This document shows, piece by piece, positions 38,595 to 47,784 of a stretch of 64,000 bases of DNA. This stretch comes from Sphingomonas sp. BK345 (GTDB lineage: Bacteria; Pseudomonadota; Alphaproteobacteria; Sphingomonadales; Sphingomonadaceae), in contig NZ_JACHZX010000001.1 in NCBI RefSeq assembly GCF_014193845.1, forward strand, positions 682,001-746,000, given 5' to 3'. The notes under the pieces were generated by a model, which saw only the letters and a list, made by a program, of their open reading frames with translations, was not told where the DNA came from and made no database searches. Made by a program: the position numbers and the translations under genes. How positions within the stretch are numbered: the stretch's first letter is position 1; each line of letters starts with the position of its first letter.

Positions 38595-39533
38595 CTAACG
38601 CCGCGCCGCGCGCCGCAGTCGGTCGTTGATCGCCACGCCCACGCCCGCCTCGGGCACCGGCGCCACCGCGATCCGCGCGCGCGCGCTCGCGTCGGCGCGG
38701 TGCAGCGCATCGAACAGCCGCGCCGCCGCCTCGACCGGGTCGCCCGTCGCCGACAACGTGTCGTCGCCCGCGACCGCGCCATAGCCGATCAGCCACTCGT
38801 CCGCGTCCGCGGTCATCGCCGCCAGCCGCAGCGGCTTGCGCGGCGCGTAGTGGGTCGCGAGCTGCCCCGGCGCGCTGACGTGCGCGGTCGTGCCCGGCGC
38901 GACCGCCAGCACCTCGCCCAGCCTCTCCGCGGTGACCGGGCCGGGGCGCAGGATCGTCCGCCCCGCGACGATCGTCGACTCCACCCCCGCCTCGGTCGCG
39001 CCGTCGTCGAGGATCAGCGGCACCGCCGCGCCGAGGCTCGCCGCGACGTGCTCGGCGCGGGTCGGGCTGATCGCGTTGCTCGTATTGGCGGAGGGCGCCG
39101 CCAGCGGCGCGCCGCTCGCCGCCAGCAGCGCGCGCATCGCGCGGTGCGCCGGCACGCGCAGCGCGATCGTGTCGAGCCCGGCGGTGACGAGCGAGGCCAC
39201 TCCCGCCCCCCCGCTCGCCTGCCCACGCAGCGGCAGCACCAGCGTCAGCGGCCCCGGCCAGAAGCGCGCCGCCAGCGCGCGCGCGTCGTCGTCGAACACC
39301 GCCAGCCGCTCCGCCGCGGCGAGGTCGAGCACGTGGACGATCAGCGGGTTGAAGCTGGGCCGTCCTTTGGCGGCGTAGATCCGCGCCACGGCGGCCGAAT
39401 CACGCGCGTCGGCGGCGAGGCCGTAGACCGTCTCGGTCGGCACCGCGACGATCCCGCCGGCGCGGATCGCCGCCGCCGCGGCCGCGACCGCGGCCGTGCC
39501 GTAGCGTCGGATCTCGGGGAGTTGAGCGCTCAT
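38595..39533 (-). CDS. tsaC: L-threonylcarbamoyladenylate synthase (Sua5/TsaC)
   Basis: Makes threonylcarbamoyl-AMP for the t6A37 tRNA modification. The 312-residue protein is the two-domain Sua5 form. The YrdC domain has GGIVAVPTETVYGLAADA, YAAKGRPSFNPLIVHV, FWPGPLTLVLP and APSANTSNAISPT. A linker and the C-terminal Sua5 domain follow (APGQLATHYAPRKPL). Start ATG 39533 leaves a 36-bp gap to the divergent acyl-CoA dehydrogenase gene. Confidence 0.95.
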   Translation of the reverse strand: MSAQLPEIRRYGTAAVAAAAAAIRAGGIVAVPTETVYGLAADARDSAAVARIYAAKGRPSFNPLIVHVLDLAAAERLAVFDDDARALAARFWPGPLTLVLPLRGQASGGAGVASLVTAGLDTIALRVPAHRAMRALLAASGAPLAAPSANTSNAISPTRAEHVAASLGAAVPLILDDGATEAGVESTIVAGRTILRPGPVTAERLGEVLAVAPGTTAHVSAPGQLATHYAPRKPLRLAAMTADADEWLIGYGAVAGDDTLSATGDPVEAAARLFDALHRADASARARIAVAPVPEAGVGVAINDRLRRAARR

Positions 39534-39569
39534 CGCACCGGGTATAGCGAGGGCGCACAGGAGAGAGAA

Positions 39570-41240
39570 ATGACCTTCGTCCCCGCCATCGCCGATCAGC
39601 GCTTCGTCCTCGATCACGTCGTCGTGCTCGACGAGATCGCGCGGCACGAGCGCTTCGCCGCCGCCAGCGCCGACACGGTCGAGGCGGTGCTCGAGGGCAT
39701 CGGCGCGTTCGCGGAAGGCGAATGGGCGCCGCTCGCCATCGCAGGCGACCGCGTCGGCGCGCGCTGGACCCCGGAAGGCGTGGTCATGCCCGAGGGCTAT
39801 CGCGCCGCCTACCAGGCCTATGTCGAGGGTGGCTGGGGCACGATCGGGGTCGACGAGCGCTGGGGCGGCCAGGGCCTGCCCTTCGTCGTCCAGGCCGCGG
39901 TGCTGGAGACGCTCGGCACCGCCAACATGGGCTTCGCGCTCGCGCCGATCCTCACCGTGGGCGCGATCGAGGCGCTGGCGCACCACGGCACGCCCGAGCA
40001 GCAGGCGACCTACCTGCCCAAGCTCGCCAGCGGCGAATGGACGGGCACGATGAACCTCACCGAGCCGCAGGCGGGCAGCGACGTCGGCGCGCTGCGCACC
40101 ACCGCGACACCGCGTGGGGATGGCACGTACCTGATCAACGGGACCAAGATCTTCATCAGCTTCGGCGACCACGATCTCGCCGACAACATCGTCCATCTCG
40201 TGCTGGCGCGCACGCCCGATGCGCCCGCGGGGACGCGCGGCATCTCGCTGTTCCTCGTCCCCAAGGTACGGCTCGACGGTGCGCCCAACGACGTGCGCGC
40301 GGTGTCGATCGAACATAAGCTGGGGCTCCACGCCTCGCCCACCTGCGTGCTGTCGTTCGGCGACAACGGCGACTGCGTCGGCGAGCTGATCGGCCCCGAA
40401 TATGGCGGGATGCGCGCGATGTTCACGATGATGAATAACGCGCGCCTTAACGTCGGCGTCCAGGGCGTGCAGGTGGCCGAGGGCGCGACGCAGAAGGCCG
40501 CGGCCTACGCGCGCGACCGTGTCCAGGGCGCGCGCGACGGCGCCCCCGCGGCGATCATCGAGCATGCCGACGTGCGCCGCATGCTGCTGCGGATGAAGGC
40601 GCAGACGATGGCGGCGCGCGCTCTGGTCTATTACGCCTGCGGCCAGGTCGACCGCGCCACGCTGGGCGACGCCAAGGCGCGCGAGCGGCTCGAGATGATG
40701 ACCCCGCTCGCCAAGGCGCATGCCACCGATCTCGGCAACGAGGTGGCCAGCCTGGGCGTGCAGGTCCACGGCGGGATGGGCTATGTCGAGGAGACCGGCG
40801 CGGCGCAGTTCTTCCGCGACGCGCGGATCACCCCGATCTACGAGGGAACGAACGGGATCCAGGCGGCCGACCTGGTCGGGCGCAAGCTGTCGCTCGCCAA
40901 CGGCGGCGCCTTCGCCGACCTGATCGCGGACCTGCGCCGCGACGCGCGCCATCCCGCGCTGGTGCGGCTGGTCGACGCCTGCGAGGCGGTCGGGCGGCGG
41001 CTGCAGGGCGCGAGCGCGGACGACCGCCAGGCGGCGAGCTATCCCTTCCTGACGATGCTGTCGGTGGCCTCATGCGGCTGGCTGATGGAGCGCCAGGCGG
41101 CGGTGTCCACGGCCGACGCGGTGAAGCGCGCGGCCTGCGCCTTCTACCTCGACCAGATCGTGCCCGAGGCGCTCGGGCTGGAAGCCGCGGCGAACGCGAG
41201 CGCGGAAGTGCTGTACGCGCTGCCGGCGGGAGCATTCTAA
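39570..41240 (+). CDS. acyl-CoA dehydrogenase (long, DmdC/AidB-type layout)
   Basis: FAD-dependent acyl-CoA dehydrogenase of 556 residues, longer than classical ones because of an N-terminal extension and a C-terminal domain. MNLTEPQAGSDVGALRT and GTKIFISFGDHDLADNIVHLVLAR form the flavin domain. The catalytic Glu is expected in TPIYEGTNGIQAADLVGRK. This layout is seen in 3-methylmercaptopropionyl-CoA dehydrogenase and in medium/long-chain enzymes of alphaproteobacteria, so the substrate stays open. A clear CAGGAG site precedes ATG 39570. Confidence 0.92.
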   Translation: MTFVPAIADQRFVLDHVVVLDEIARHERFAAASADTVEAVLEGIGAFAEGEWAPLAIAGDRVGARWTPEGVVMPEGYRAAYQAYVEGGWGTIGVDERWGGQGLPFVVQAAVLETLGTANMGFALAPILTVGAIEALAHHGTPEQQATYLPKLASGEWTGTMNLTEPQAGSDVGALRTTATPRGDGTYLINGTKIFISFGDHDLADNIVHLVLARTPDAPAGTRGISLFLVPKVRLDGAPNDVRAVSIEHKLGLHASPTCVLSFGDNGDCVGELIGPEYGGMRAMFTMMNNARLNVGVQGVQVAEGATQKAAAYARDRVQGARDGAPAAIIEHADVRRMLLRMKAQTMAARALVYYACGQVDRATLGDAKARERLEMMTPLAKAHATDLGNEVASLGVQVHGGMGYVEETGAAQFFRDARITPIYEGTNGIQAADLVGRKLSLANGGAFADLIADLRRDARHPALVRLVDACEAVGRRLQGASADDRQAASYPFLTMLSVASCGWLMERQAAVSTADAVKRAACAFYLDQIVPEALGLEAAANASAEVLYALPAGAF

Positions 41241-41293
41241 GGGGCTCGAGTTCGCGTAAAAATGAAAGACGCGCTTCGCCTCTTCCTAGCTCA

Positions 41294-41378
41294 ACCCCGG
41301 CGCAGGCCGGCGCCCAGTTGGTGGACGTCCATGAGACTCACCCCGGCCTTCCCGCCTGGGCCCCGGCCTGCGCCGGGG
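41294..41378. repeat. intergenic inverted repeat, family D
   Basis: ACCCCGGCGCAGGCCGG and CCGGCCTGCGCCGGGG arms around a spacer with CGCCCAGTTG and CCTGGGCC, between the convergent dehydrogenase and lipoprotein genes. Confidence 0.8.
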
Positions 41379-41424
41379 CACGGGCGTCGACTCCGCGGAG
41401 CGACCTCAGCCCCAGGCGGCCCGC

Positions 41425-41910
41425 TCACTCCCCCGACGGGCACCCGCTCGCCGGGTTCGGTCCCGCGCCCGCGGGATACCAGCGCGCCACCTTGCGGTCC
41501 TCGTCGTAGTAGCAGACCGCGCCCGAGCCACCGTCGGGGGTCAGCGCGATCGCCCAATTGTGCGGCCCGCAATTGTGCGGTTCGCAGCCATAGGAGAGCA
41601 CGCGCCCCTCGACCTCGGCGATCGGCGTGGCGGTGACGTCGGTGTCGAGCACGCGCGCGCGCACCGCCGCGTCGGACACCGCTCCCGCCACCGCCGCGCG
41701 CACCGCCGGGTCAGCGAGGAAGCTGCCGCCCCCCTCCACCGCGTCGGTCGGATAGTGGCCGACGTAGCGCGCCAGCGCGGCGACCGGCGTGGCAGCGACG
41801 CTGGGCGACGCGCTCGGCGTCGCGGCGGGCGCCGCATTGGTGGGCTGGTCGGGCTGCTGCTGGCAGGCGGCGAGCGCGGCAAAGGCCGCGAGGGAGATCA
41901 GGCGTCGCAT
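41425..41910 (-). CDS. putative lipoprotein
   Basis: A 161-residue protein with a lipoprotein signal: MRRLISLAAFAALAAC, lipobox LAAC with Cys16. A Pro/Ala/Thr-rich linker follows to about residue 45. The globular part has four Cys (SYGCEPHNCGP, AVCYYD, SGCPSG) and resembles inhibitor-like or DUF-type secreted domains (CxPHNC, WAI, YYDE). It starts 16 bp after the GntR gene stop, so the pair is probably one transcript. Function unknown. Confidence 0.8.
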   Translation of the reverse strand: MRRLISLAAFAALAACQQQPDQPTNAAPAATPSASPSVAATPVAALARYVGHYPTDAVEGGGSFLADPAVRAAVAGAVSDAAVRARVLDTDVTATPIAEVEGRVLSYGCEPHNCGPHNWAIALTPDGGSGAVCYYDEDRKVARWYPAGAGPNPASGCPSGE

Positions 41911-41926
41911 CACGCCGGACAACGCC

Positions 41927-42283
41927 TCAGCCGGCGACTCGTTCGAGCAGGTCGGTCGCGTCGAGCCCGAGCAGGTCGATCCGCTCGCGGATACGCGGCC
42001 ACTGGTGCGCGACGAAATCCTCGCGCTCGGCGCGGCGCAGTCGCTCCGCCGCCCCCGCCAGCACGAACATGCCGACGCCGCGGCGCACCTCGACATAGCC
42101 GTCGTCCTGGAAGCTCTGATAGGCCTTGGCGACGGTGAGCGGGTTGGCGCCATGCTCGGCGGCGAGCGCGCGCACCGAGGGGAGCTGGTCGCCGGCGGCA
42201 TAGTCGCCGCGCAGGATCGCCGCGGCGATCGTGCCGCGTAGCCGGAGATAGACCGGCGAGTCGTCGCTGCTCAGCGCTGCCAT
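41927..42283 (-). CDS. GntR family transcriptional regulator (YtrA-type)
   Basis: A 118-residue regulator with only the winged-helix domain and a short helical tail: YLRLRGTIAAAILRGDYAAG, LPSVRALAAEHGANPLTVAKAY and LQDDGYVEVRRGVGMFV-like ending. The lack of a large ligand domain is typical of the YtrA subfamily, which usually controls ABC transporters; here the linked gene encodes a lipoprotein instead. The upstream AT-rich region (42290-42312) contains a likely autoregulated promoter. Confidence 0.9.
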   Translation of the reverse strand: MAALSSDDSPVYLRLRGTIAAAILRGDYAAGDQLPSVRALAAEHGANPLTVAKAYQSFQDDGYVEVRRGVGMFVLAGAAERLRRAEREDFVAHQWPRIRERIDLLGLDATDLLERVAG

Positions 42284-42289
42284 GCTGCG

Positions 42290-42312
42290 TTAATACACTA
42301 TATAACGTGTTT
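42290..42312 (-). promoter_or_regulatory. AT-rich promoter/operator of the GntR gene
   Basis: TTAATACACTATATAACGTG lies immediately before the GntR start, a clear AT island in GC-rich surroundings. YtrA-type regulators commonly bind such sequences to repress themselves. Box assignment is uncertain. Confidence 0.45.
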
Positions 42313-42331
42313 GTCGAGCCGAGCCGCGCGG

Positions 42332-43048
42332 TCAGTCGTCCCGCGGCAGCTCCCCCGCGACGATCCGAGCGTCCGGATGTGCGGCATCGTGGAGCTGGCG
42401 CAGCCGCTCGAGCTGGTGGCGCGAGGCGGCGATCACCGCCGCCGCGGCGAGCGACGCGTCGCGGTGGAGCGCCACCACCGCCGCCGCGTCCAGCGCGGCG
42501 AGCGCCTCCTCGTCGATCGTGTAGAGCCCGTCGAGCGCGTGCTCGCGTGCGTCGGCGCGGCGCAGCACCAGCCGCCACGGCCGCAGCAGCCGGTGCTTCG
42601 CGAACGCCTCCGCCAGCGCGTGCGCCGCCGCGACATCCTCGACCAGCCGCCGCAACGCGTCGCGCAGTTCAAGCACCAAAGGCGTCGCCGCGCCGCCCTC
42701 CACCAGAGCCGCGCCGCGCGCACCCAGCGACGCGTCGGCGGGGTCGATCGCGAGCCCGCTGCCGCCCTCGGCGAGGCGGAAGGCGCCGAGCAGCACCGCC
42801 TGCGGCATGTAGGTGGCGTGGAAGCCGCCCGCGCCGGCGAAGAGGTTGTCGCCGCCCAGCGCCATCAGCGCGACCAGGTTGAAGCGGCCAGTGCCGCCGT
42901 CCTTGGCGAAGCACAGGGGCATGTCGCATGCCGCCACCGCGATCTCGCCGCGCCCGAGCTGCGCGATCGCCCGCCCCCGCCCCGCCGCCGCCGCGTCGAA
43001 GCGCAGCGCACCGTGGCGCGCGGGATCGAGCGCGACCGGTGGGCTCAT
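42332..43048 (-). CDS. SapC family protein
   Basis: A 238-residue protein of the SapC family: VAACDMPLCFAKDGGTGRFNLVALMAL, GGDNLFAGAGGFHATYMPQAVLLGAF and the C-terminal helical part match in order (shown in short blocks). SapC-like genes in sphingomonads and Caulobacter sit next to flavin halogenase-like and TBDR genes, as here; their biochemical role is not established. ATG 43048 overlaps the halogenase stop (ATGA). Confidence 0.85.
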   Translation of the reverse strand: MSPPVALDPARHGALRFDAAAAGRGRAIAQLGRGEIAVAACDMPLCFAKDGGTGRFNLVALMALGGDNLFAGAGGFHATYMPQAVLLGAFRLAEGGSGLAIDPADASLGARGAALVEGGAATPLVLELRDALRRLVEDVAAAHALAEAFAKHRLLRPWRLVLRRADAREHALDGLYTIDEEALAALDAAAVVALHRDASLAAAAVIAASRHQLERLRQLHDAAHPDARIVAGELPRDD

Positions 43049-44616
43049 ACCGCCTGCAACCCGTGCTCGCGCACCGCGCGGATCAGGTCGCGGTGGCGCG
43101 GCAGCCGCTGCATCGCCTCGGCGCGCGCGCGTTCGGCGCGGGCGAGGTGGCGCCGCGCCAGCGCGCTCTCGGGCGCGGCCGGGTCGACCCGCGCGTAGTG
43201 CGCGTCGAAGCGCATGCCGTGGAGCACATATTGGTAGCTCGGCCAGGAGAAGACCTCGCGCGCGTGCTCGAAGTCCTGCGGTGCGGGCGGCTGCGTGCGC
43301 CACAGCTCCAGCCGCTCCGCCAGACCGTCGGGCCAGGTCGCGGGCGAGGCATTGTCGCGCCAGAAGTCGGTGTCGGTGCGCTTGGTGATCGCGTAGTGAA
43401 GCTTGAGGAACTCGATGATGCGCGCCCAATGGTGCGTGAAGGCGGCGTTGAACTGGCGCGCGGCGACGCGCATCGCGCCGCGCGTGCGCGGCAGCCGGTC
43501 GGCGATCGCGTCCATCGACGCCTCGATCAGCATCAGCGCCGAGGCCTCGAGCGGCTCGATGAACCCCGCCGACAGCCCGACCGCGACGACATTGTTCTGC
43601 CAGAAACGCTCGCGGTGCCCGCCGTCGATCGTGATCCGGCGCGCGGTGAGCGAGTCGGCGGCGGGGCCGACATAGCGGCGCAGCGCCGCCTCGGCCTCGT
43701 CGTCGCCGATATGCGCGCTGCTGTAGACATGGCCGACGCCGCGGCGGGTCCACAGCCCGATGTCCCAGATCCACCCCGCCGCCTGCGCGGTGGAGACGGT
43801 GTGGCAGGTGATCGGCGCGTCCTCGCTGTCGTACGGCACCTGGAGCGCGATGGCGCGGTCGGCGAACAGCACGTCGCCGCAGCGCCGGAACGGGACCTCG
43901 TACACGCCGCCGATCAGCAGCGCGGCGAAGCCGGTGCAGTCGACGAAGAGATCGCCCGCGATCGCGGCGCCGTCGGCGAGCACCAGTGCGGTGACGTCGC
44001 CGCCCTCGGCCTGCTCGACACGAGCGACGTCGCCGAGCACGTGGCGCACGCCGAGCCGCTCGACCGCGTGCTCGCGCAGCAGCGTGGCAAACTTGCCCGC
44101 GTCGAGATGATAGGCGTAATTCGCCTGGCCGACCCACTCGGGCGTGGTGATCGACTTGGGCGCGAGCCCGGCGTCGCAGAGCGTCGCTTGGAAGTCGACC
44201 CAGGTGGCGAAGTCCGCCGCCTCCGGCGCGCCCGACTGGGCGAGCCAGTGCGGCGCGAGGTCGAGCTCGGTCGCGCCCGCTGGCGGGTTGAGCGGGTGGT
44301 AATAGCCCTCGCCCGGCGAATCATCGGTCCAGCCGGCGAAACGCGCACCCTGTTTGAACGCCGCGTCGCAGCCGCGGACGAAGTCGGTCTCGGAGATCCC
44401 GATCTTTGCCAAGGTGTTGCGCATCGTCGGCCAGGTGCCCTCGCCGACCCCGACGGTGGGGATGCGGGCGGACTCCACCAGCGTCACCGCGACGCCGCTG
44501 CGCGTGCGCTGCGCCTGGGCGGCGAGTCGACACGCCGCGATCCATCCTGCCGAGCCGCCGCCGACCACTACCACTTCAGTCACGGGCGCGTCGTCATGCC
44601 GTTGATTTGGCGACAT
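43045..44616 (-). CDS. flavin-dependent tryptophan halogenase family protein
   Basis: FADH2-dependent halogenase fold, 523 residues. The dinucleotide motif is VVVGGGSAGW at 16-25. The Lys that forms lysine chloramine in PrnA corresponds to Lys88 in CDAAFKQGARF. The family signature WxWxIP reads WIWDIG, and the active-site Glu block is GFIEPLEASAL. The altered signature leaves true halogenation uncertain. Start ATG 44616 is chosen because the longer frame runs back over the divergent promoter. It is coupled to sapC and divergent from a TBDR, a set seen in carbohydrate-uptake clusters. Confidence 0.9.
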   Translation of the reverse strand: MSPNQRHDDAPVTEVVVVGGGSAGWIAACRLAAQAQRTRSGVAVTLVESARIPTVGVGEGTWPTMRNTLAKIGISETDFVRGCDAAFKQGARFAGWTDDSPGEGYYHPLNPPAGATELDLAPHWLAQSGAPEAADFATWVDFQATLCDAGLAPKSITTPEWVGQANYAYHLDAGKFATLLREHAVERLGVRHVLGDVARVEQAEGGDVTALVLADGAAIAGDLFVDCTGFAALLIGGVYEVPFRRCGDVLFADRAIALQVPYDSEDAPITCHTVSTAQAAGWIWDIGLWTRRGVGHVYSSAHIGDDEAEAALRRYVGPAADSLTARRITIDGGHRERFWQNNVVAVGLSAGFIEPLEASALMLIEASMDAIADRLPRTRGAMRVAARQFNAAFTHHWARIIEFLKLHYAITKRTDTDFWRDNASPATWPDGLAERLELWRTQPPAPQDFEHAREVFSWPSYQYVLHGMRFDAHYARVDPAAPESALARRHLARAERARAEAMQRLPRHRDLIRAVREHGLQAV

Positions 44617-44750
44617 TATCCCTCTCGAACCTCTCCACTGCGACGTCTTCGCGTCGTTTACGTAATCGATCCCACTTGTATTTGTCAGATATATCCGTGA
44701 GACTGTTTTCGACAGCACACGCATAACAAGTGTGGCTGCGATAGGGGAGG
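44617..44750. promoter_or_regulatory. divergent promoter region of halogenase-sapC and TBDR
   Basis: A 134-bp, comparatively AT-rich gap shared by both transcription units. GTTTACGTAAT near 44656 is a partial palindrome that could be a LacI- or GntR-type operator. GATAGGGGAGG is the TBDR ribosome-binding region. Confidence 0.45.
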
Positions 44751-47603
44751 ATGACGGTGGCGACCAGCTTTCGGCAAGTGACGGCGCGTGCTTTTCTTTT
44801 CTCGGGCGGCATGGGATGCGCGATCGGCGCGCTGATCGCCGCGACACCGGTGCTGGCGCAGGAGGCGCCGCCCGCGGTCTCCGCCCCGCCCGGCCAGGCC
44901 GACGCCGACGGCACGGCGGGTGACATCGTCGTCACCGGCATCCGCGGCAGCATCGCCTCCTCCGCCGCGCAGAAGCGCGACGCGGTCGGCATCCTCGACG
45001 CGATCTCCTCGGAGGACCTCGGCAAGTTCCCGGACGCGAACGTCGCCGAGTCGCTCCAGCGCATCCCCGGCGTCGCGATCGACCGCACCAACGGCGAGGG
45101 CGCGCAGGTCAGCGTGCGCGGCCTGGGGCCGGCGTTCAACACGGTGCTGTTCAACGGCCGCAGCTTCGCCAGCGACAATTACAACCGCGCCTTCTCGTTC
45201 GACCTGATCCCGGCCGAGCTGATCAGCGGCGCGCAGGTGTACAAAACCGCGCAGGCGCCGCTGCAGGGCGGCGGCATCGGCGCGACGATCAACGTGCAGA
45301 CGCCGCGCCCGCTCGCGCTCAAGGGCTTCAAGGTGATCGCCACCGGCAAGGCCTTGTACGAGAAGAACAGCGACAAGTTCACGCCGCAGGGCTTCGGGTT
45401 GATCAGCAACACCTTCGCCGACGGCACGATCGGCCTGCTCGCCTCGGTCTCGTACCAGCGCCGCATCGCGCAGATCGCCTCGGTCAGCAACGACGGCTAT
45501 CTGCCCAACAGCTCGGTCGGGCCGAACAGCAACCCGATCGCGACCAACGTGTATGCGCCGCGCAACTTCGACGTGAACACCGCGCGCGACGACCGCACCC
45601 GCCTCGGCGCGACGGTGGTGGCGCAATATCAGCCCACCGACGAGCTGACCTTCACGCTCGACGGCCTGTACAACAAGTTCAAGAGCGACTCGAAGACGCG
45701 CGCGCTCGGTGCCTGGTTCGAGCCGACCAGCTACACCGCGGCGACGATCGACGACAATCGTACCGTCACCTCGCTCACCACCAACGGCAACGCCGATTTC
45801 ATCTCCTCCGGCGCGCTGCGCGAGACGACGACCTGGGAGGGCGGCTTCAACGCCGAGTGGAACCCGGCCAACAACTTCAAGATGGTGATCGACGCGTCCT
45901 ACTCGCGCGCCAAGAACGCGGGCGGCGGCGGCTCCTATTTCACCGTGATCGGGACGCCCACGCCTTATTCCTTCACCCAGGCGGACGGGAACGGCATCCC
46001 CACGGTCAACGGCTTCGCCGACGGCGTGCTCACCAACCCGGCGCTCGGCCGCACCCATATCGCGGGGATCAACGGCAACGACGTCACCGAGAAGGTGCAG
46101 GAATATCGCTGGAACAACGAGTGGAAGCCCGCGCTGGGCGTGCTTCAGACGGTGCGCTTCGGCCTGATGAGCACGACACGCGACAAGACCAACGTCGCGG
46201 TCACCTCGGGCGACGACGTCGGCTGCGTCTATTGCGGCTATCCGACGCTGGCCGACTCGTCGCTGCTGTCGCCCTTCACGGTGAAGGGGCTGGGCGCGCC
46301 GAGCGGCTCGGTGCCGACCACCTTCCTCACCTATGACGCGTTCAAATACCTCAACTTCCTGGCGAGCCCGGCGGCGACCTCGGCGCTCGACGCCAAGTAT
46401 AATCTCGCACCGGGCACGACCGCGGCGCGCTACGCCGCGACCAACGGCTATGCCGTCGCGCCCCAGCCGGGCACCCGCGTGAAGGAGACGGTGTGGGCGA
46501 GCTACGCCGACGTCGACTTCTCGGGTGAACTCGGCAGCATGCCGTGGCTGGTCAACGTCGGCGCGCGCTACGAATATACCGAGCTGACCTCGTCGGGCAG
46601 CCAGCGCCAGCTGGTCGACCTCACCCCGACCCAGGGCAACCCGCCGACCGATCCGACCATCTACGTCGGCGTCTTCGCGAGCCCGACCGGCACGCCGATC
46701 TCGCAGAAATCGTCGTACAGCAACTTCCTGCCCGCGCTCAACGCGCGGCTCAACTTCACGCAGGAGCTGCAGGTCCGCTTCGCCGCCTACAAGACGCTGA
46801 CCCGCCCGGCGATCGGCGACCTCGCGCCGAGCCTCGACATCGGCACGCTGCGCCCGGCCACGCTCACCGCGAGCGGCGGCAACCCCAATCTCAAGCCATA
46901 CCAGGCGAAGAACCTCGATTTGTCGCTCGAATGGTATCCGACGCGGACGACCACGCTGTCGGCGGCGGTGTTCTACAAGAAGGTGGACGATTTCATCATC
47001 CAGCTGTTCGGCGACGAACTGTTCCCGATCCGCAATGCGGGCAACGCGCAGGGCGTCGGGCTGCCGGTGGGTGGCCTGATCGTCGACCAGAACACCGCGC
47101 GCTTCAGCGTGCGGCGGCCGCGCAACGCCCAGTCGCTCGACATCAAGGGGCTCGAGCTCAACCTGGTGCACACGTTCGACTGGCTGCCGGGCGTGCTGAG
47201 CGGCTTCGGCGTCCAGGCCAATGCCACCTTCGTCAGCACCAACCGCGACTTCGACGTCAGCCAGGTGGGCCAGTCGTTCGCCGCGGAGGGGATCGGCAAC
47301 TCGCAGAATGCCACCGTCTTCTACGAGAAGTACGGCATCTCGGCGCGCATCGCCTATAACCGCCGCGAGCGCTTCCTGCGCGAGCTCGCCGGCGGCGCGG
47401 GCAACGAGCCGATCTTCGTGCGCGACTATGGCCAGTTCGACGGCAGTGTCGCGGTGAACGTGACGCCTTACGCCCAGGTGTTCGTGGAGGGCACCAACCT
47501 GTTCAACGCCAAATATTACACCACCGGCCGCTTCGATAACCAGCTGCTGCAATACCAGAACTTCGGGCCGCGCTACGACGCCGGCGTGCGCTTCTCGTTC
47601 TGA
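44751..47603 (+). CDS. TonB-dependent receptor of the SapC/halogenase cluster
   Basis: Outer-membrane receptor of 950 residues. The signal peptide ends TPVLAQ; the box is GDIVVTGIRGS; the plug carries the subfamily pattern ISSEDLGKFPDANVAESLQ and RIPGVAIDRTNGEGAQVSVRG; the barrel ends YDAGVRFSF. Receptors with the DLGKFPDANVAE motif are the group paired with flavin halogenase-like and SapC genes in carbohydrate utilisation loci of Caulobacter and sphingomonads, so an oligosaccharide substrate is likely but not shown. Confidence 0.95.
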   Translation: MTVATSFRQVTARAFLFSGGMGCAIGALIAATPVLAQEAPPAVSAPPGQADADGTAGDIVVTGIRGSIASSAAQKRDAVGILDAISSEDLGKFPDANVAESLQRIPGVAIDRTNGEGAQVSVRGLGPAFNTVLFNGRSFASDNYNRAFSFDLIPAELISGAQVYKTAQAPLQGGGIGATINVQTPRPLALKGFKVIATGKALYEKNSDKFTPQGFGLISNTFADGTIGLLASVSYQRRIAQIASVSNDGYLPNSSVGPNSNPIATNVYAPRNFDVNTARDDRTRLGATVVAQYQPTDELTFTLDGLYNKFKSDSKTRALGAWFEPTSYTAATIDDNRTVTSLTTNGNADFISSGALRETTTWEGGFNAEWNPANNFKMVIDASYSRAKNAGGGGSYFTVIGTPTPYSFTQADGNGIPTVNGFADGVLTNPALGRTHIAGINGNDVTEKVQEYRWNNEWKPALGVLQTVRFGLMSTTRDKTNVAVTSGDDVGCVYCGYPTLADSSLLSPFTVKGLGAPSGSVPTTFLTYDAFKYLNFLASPAATSALDAKYNLAPGTTAARYAATNGYAVAPQPGTRVKETVWASYADVDFSGELGSMPWLVNVGARYEYTELTSSGSQRQLVDLTPTQGNPPTDPTIYVGVFASPTGTPISQKSSYSNFLPALNARLNFTQELQVRFAAYKTLTRPAIGDLAPSLDIGTLRPATLTASGGNPNLKPYQAKNLDLSLEWYPTRTTTLSAAVFYKKVDDFIIQLFGDELFPIRNAGNAQGVGLPVGGLIVDQNTARFSVRRPRNAQSLDIKGLELNLVHTFDWLPGVLSGFGVQANATFVSTNRDFDVSQVGQSFAAEGIGNSQNATVFYEKYGISARIAYNRRERFLRELAGGAGNEPIFVRDYGQFDGSVAVNVTPYAQVFVEGTNLFNAKYYTTGRFDNQLLQYQNFGPRYDAGVRFSF

Positions 47604-47664
47604 TCGCCGCGGCCCCGCGCCGGTCCTCGCGAGGGGGCGGGGTTGCCTACCTTCTCGGAATGAG

Positions 47665-47761
47665 TCCCTCCCCGTCAGGGAAGGGGTTGGGGTGGGGCTT
47701 CTCCGCAGACGCTACGTTCGTGGGAACGCCCCACCCCGATCCTCCCCTGACGGGGAGGAGG
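47665..47761. repeat. intergenic inverted repeat, family C variant
   Basis: CCCTCCCCGTCAGGGAAGGGG and CCTCCCCTGACGGGGAGG arms with GGGGTGGGG and CCCCACCCC inside. It separates the convergent TBDR and S-formylglutathione hydrolase genes. Confidence 0.85.
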
Positions 47762-47784
47762 ACGGCGTCCGGCGTCGGCGCTGC

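Noticed and set aside
44685..47552. 955-residue minus-strand open frame
   Set aside because: Complete shadow of the TBDR at 44751-47603.
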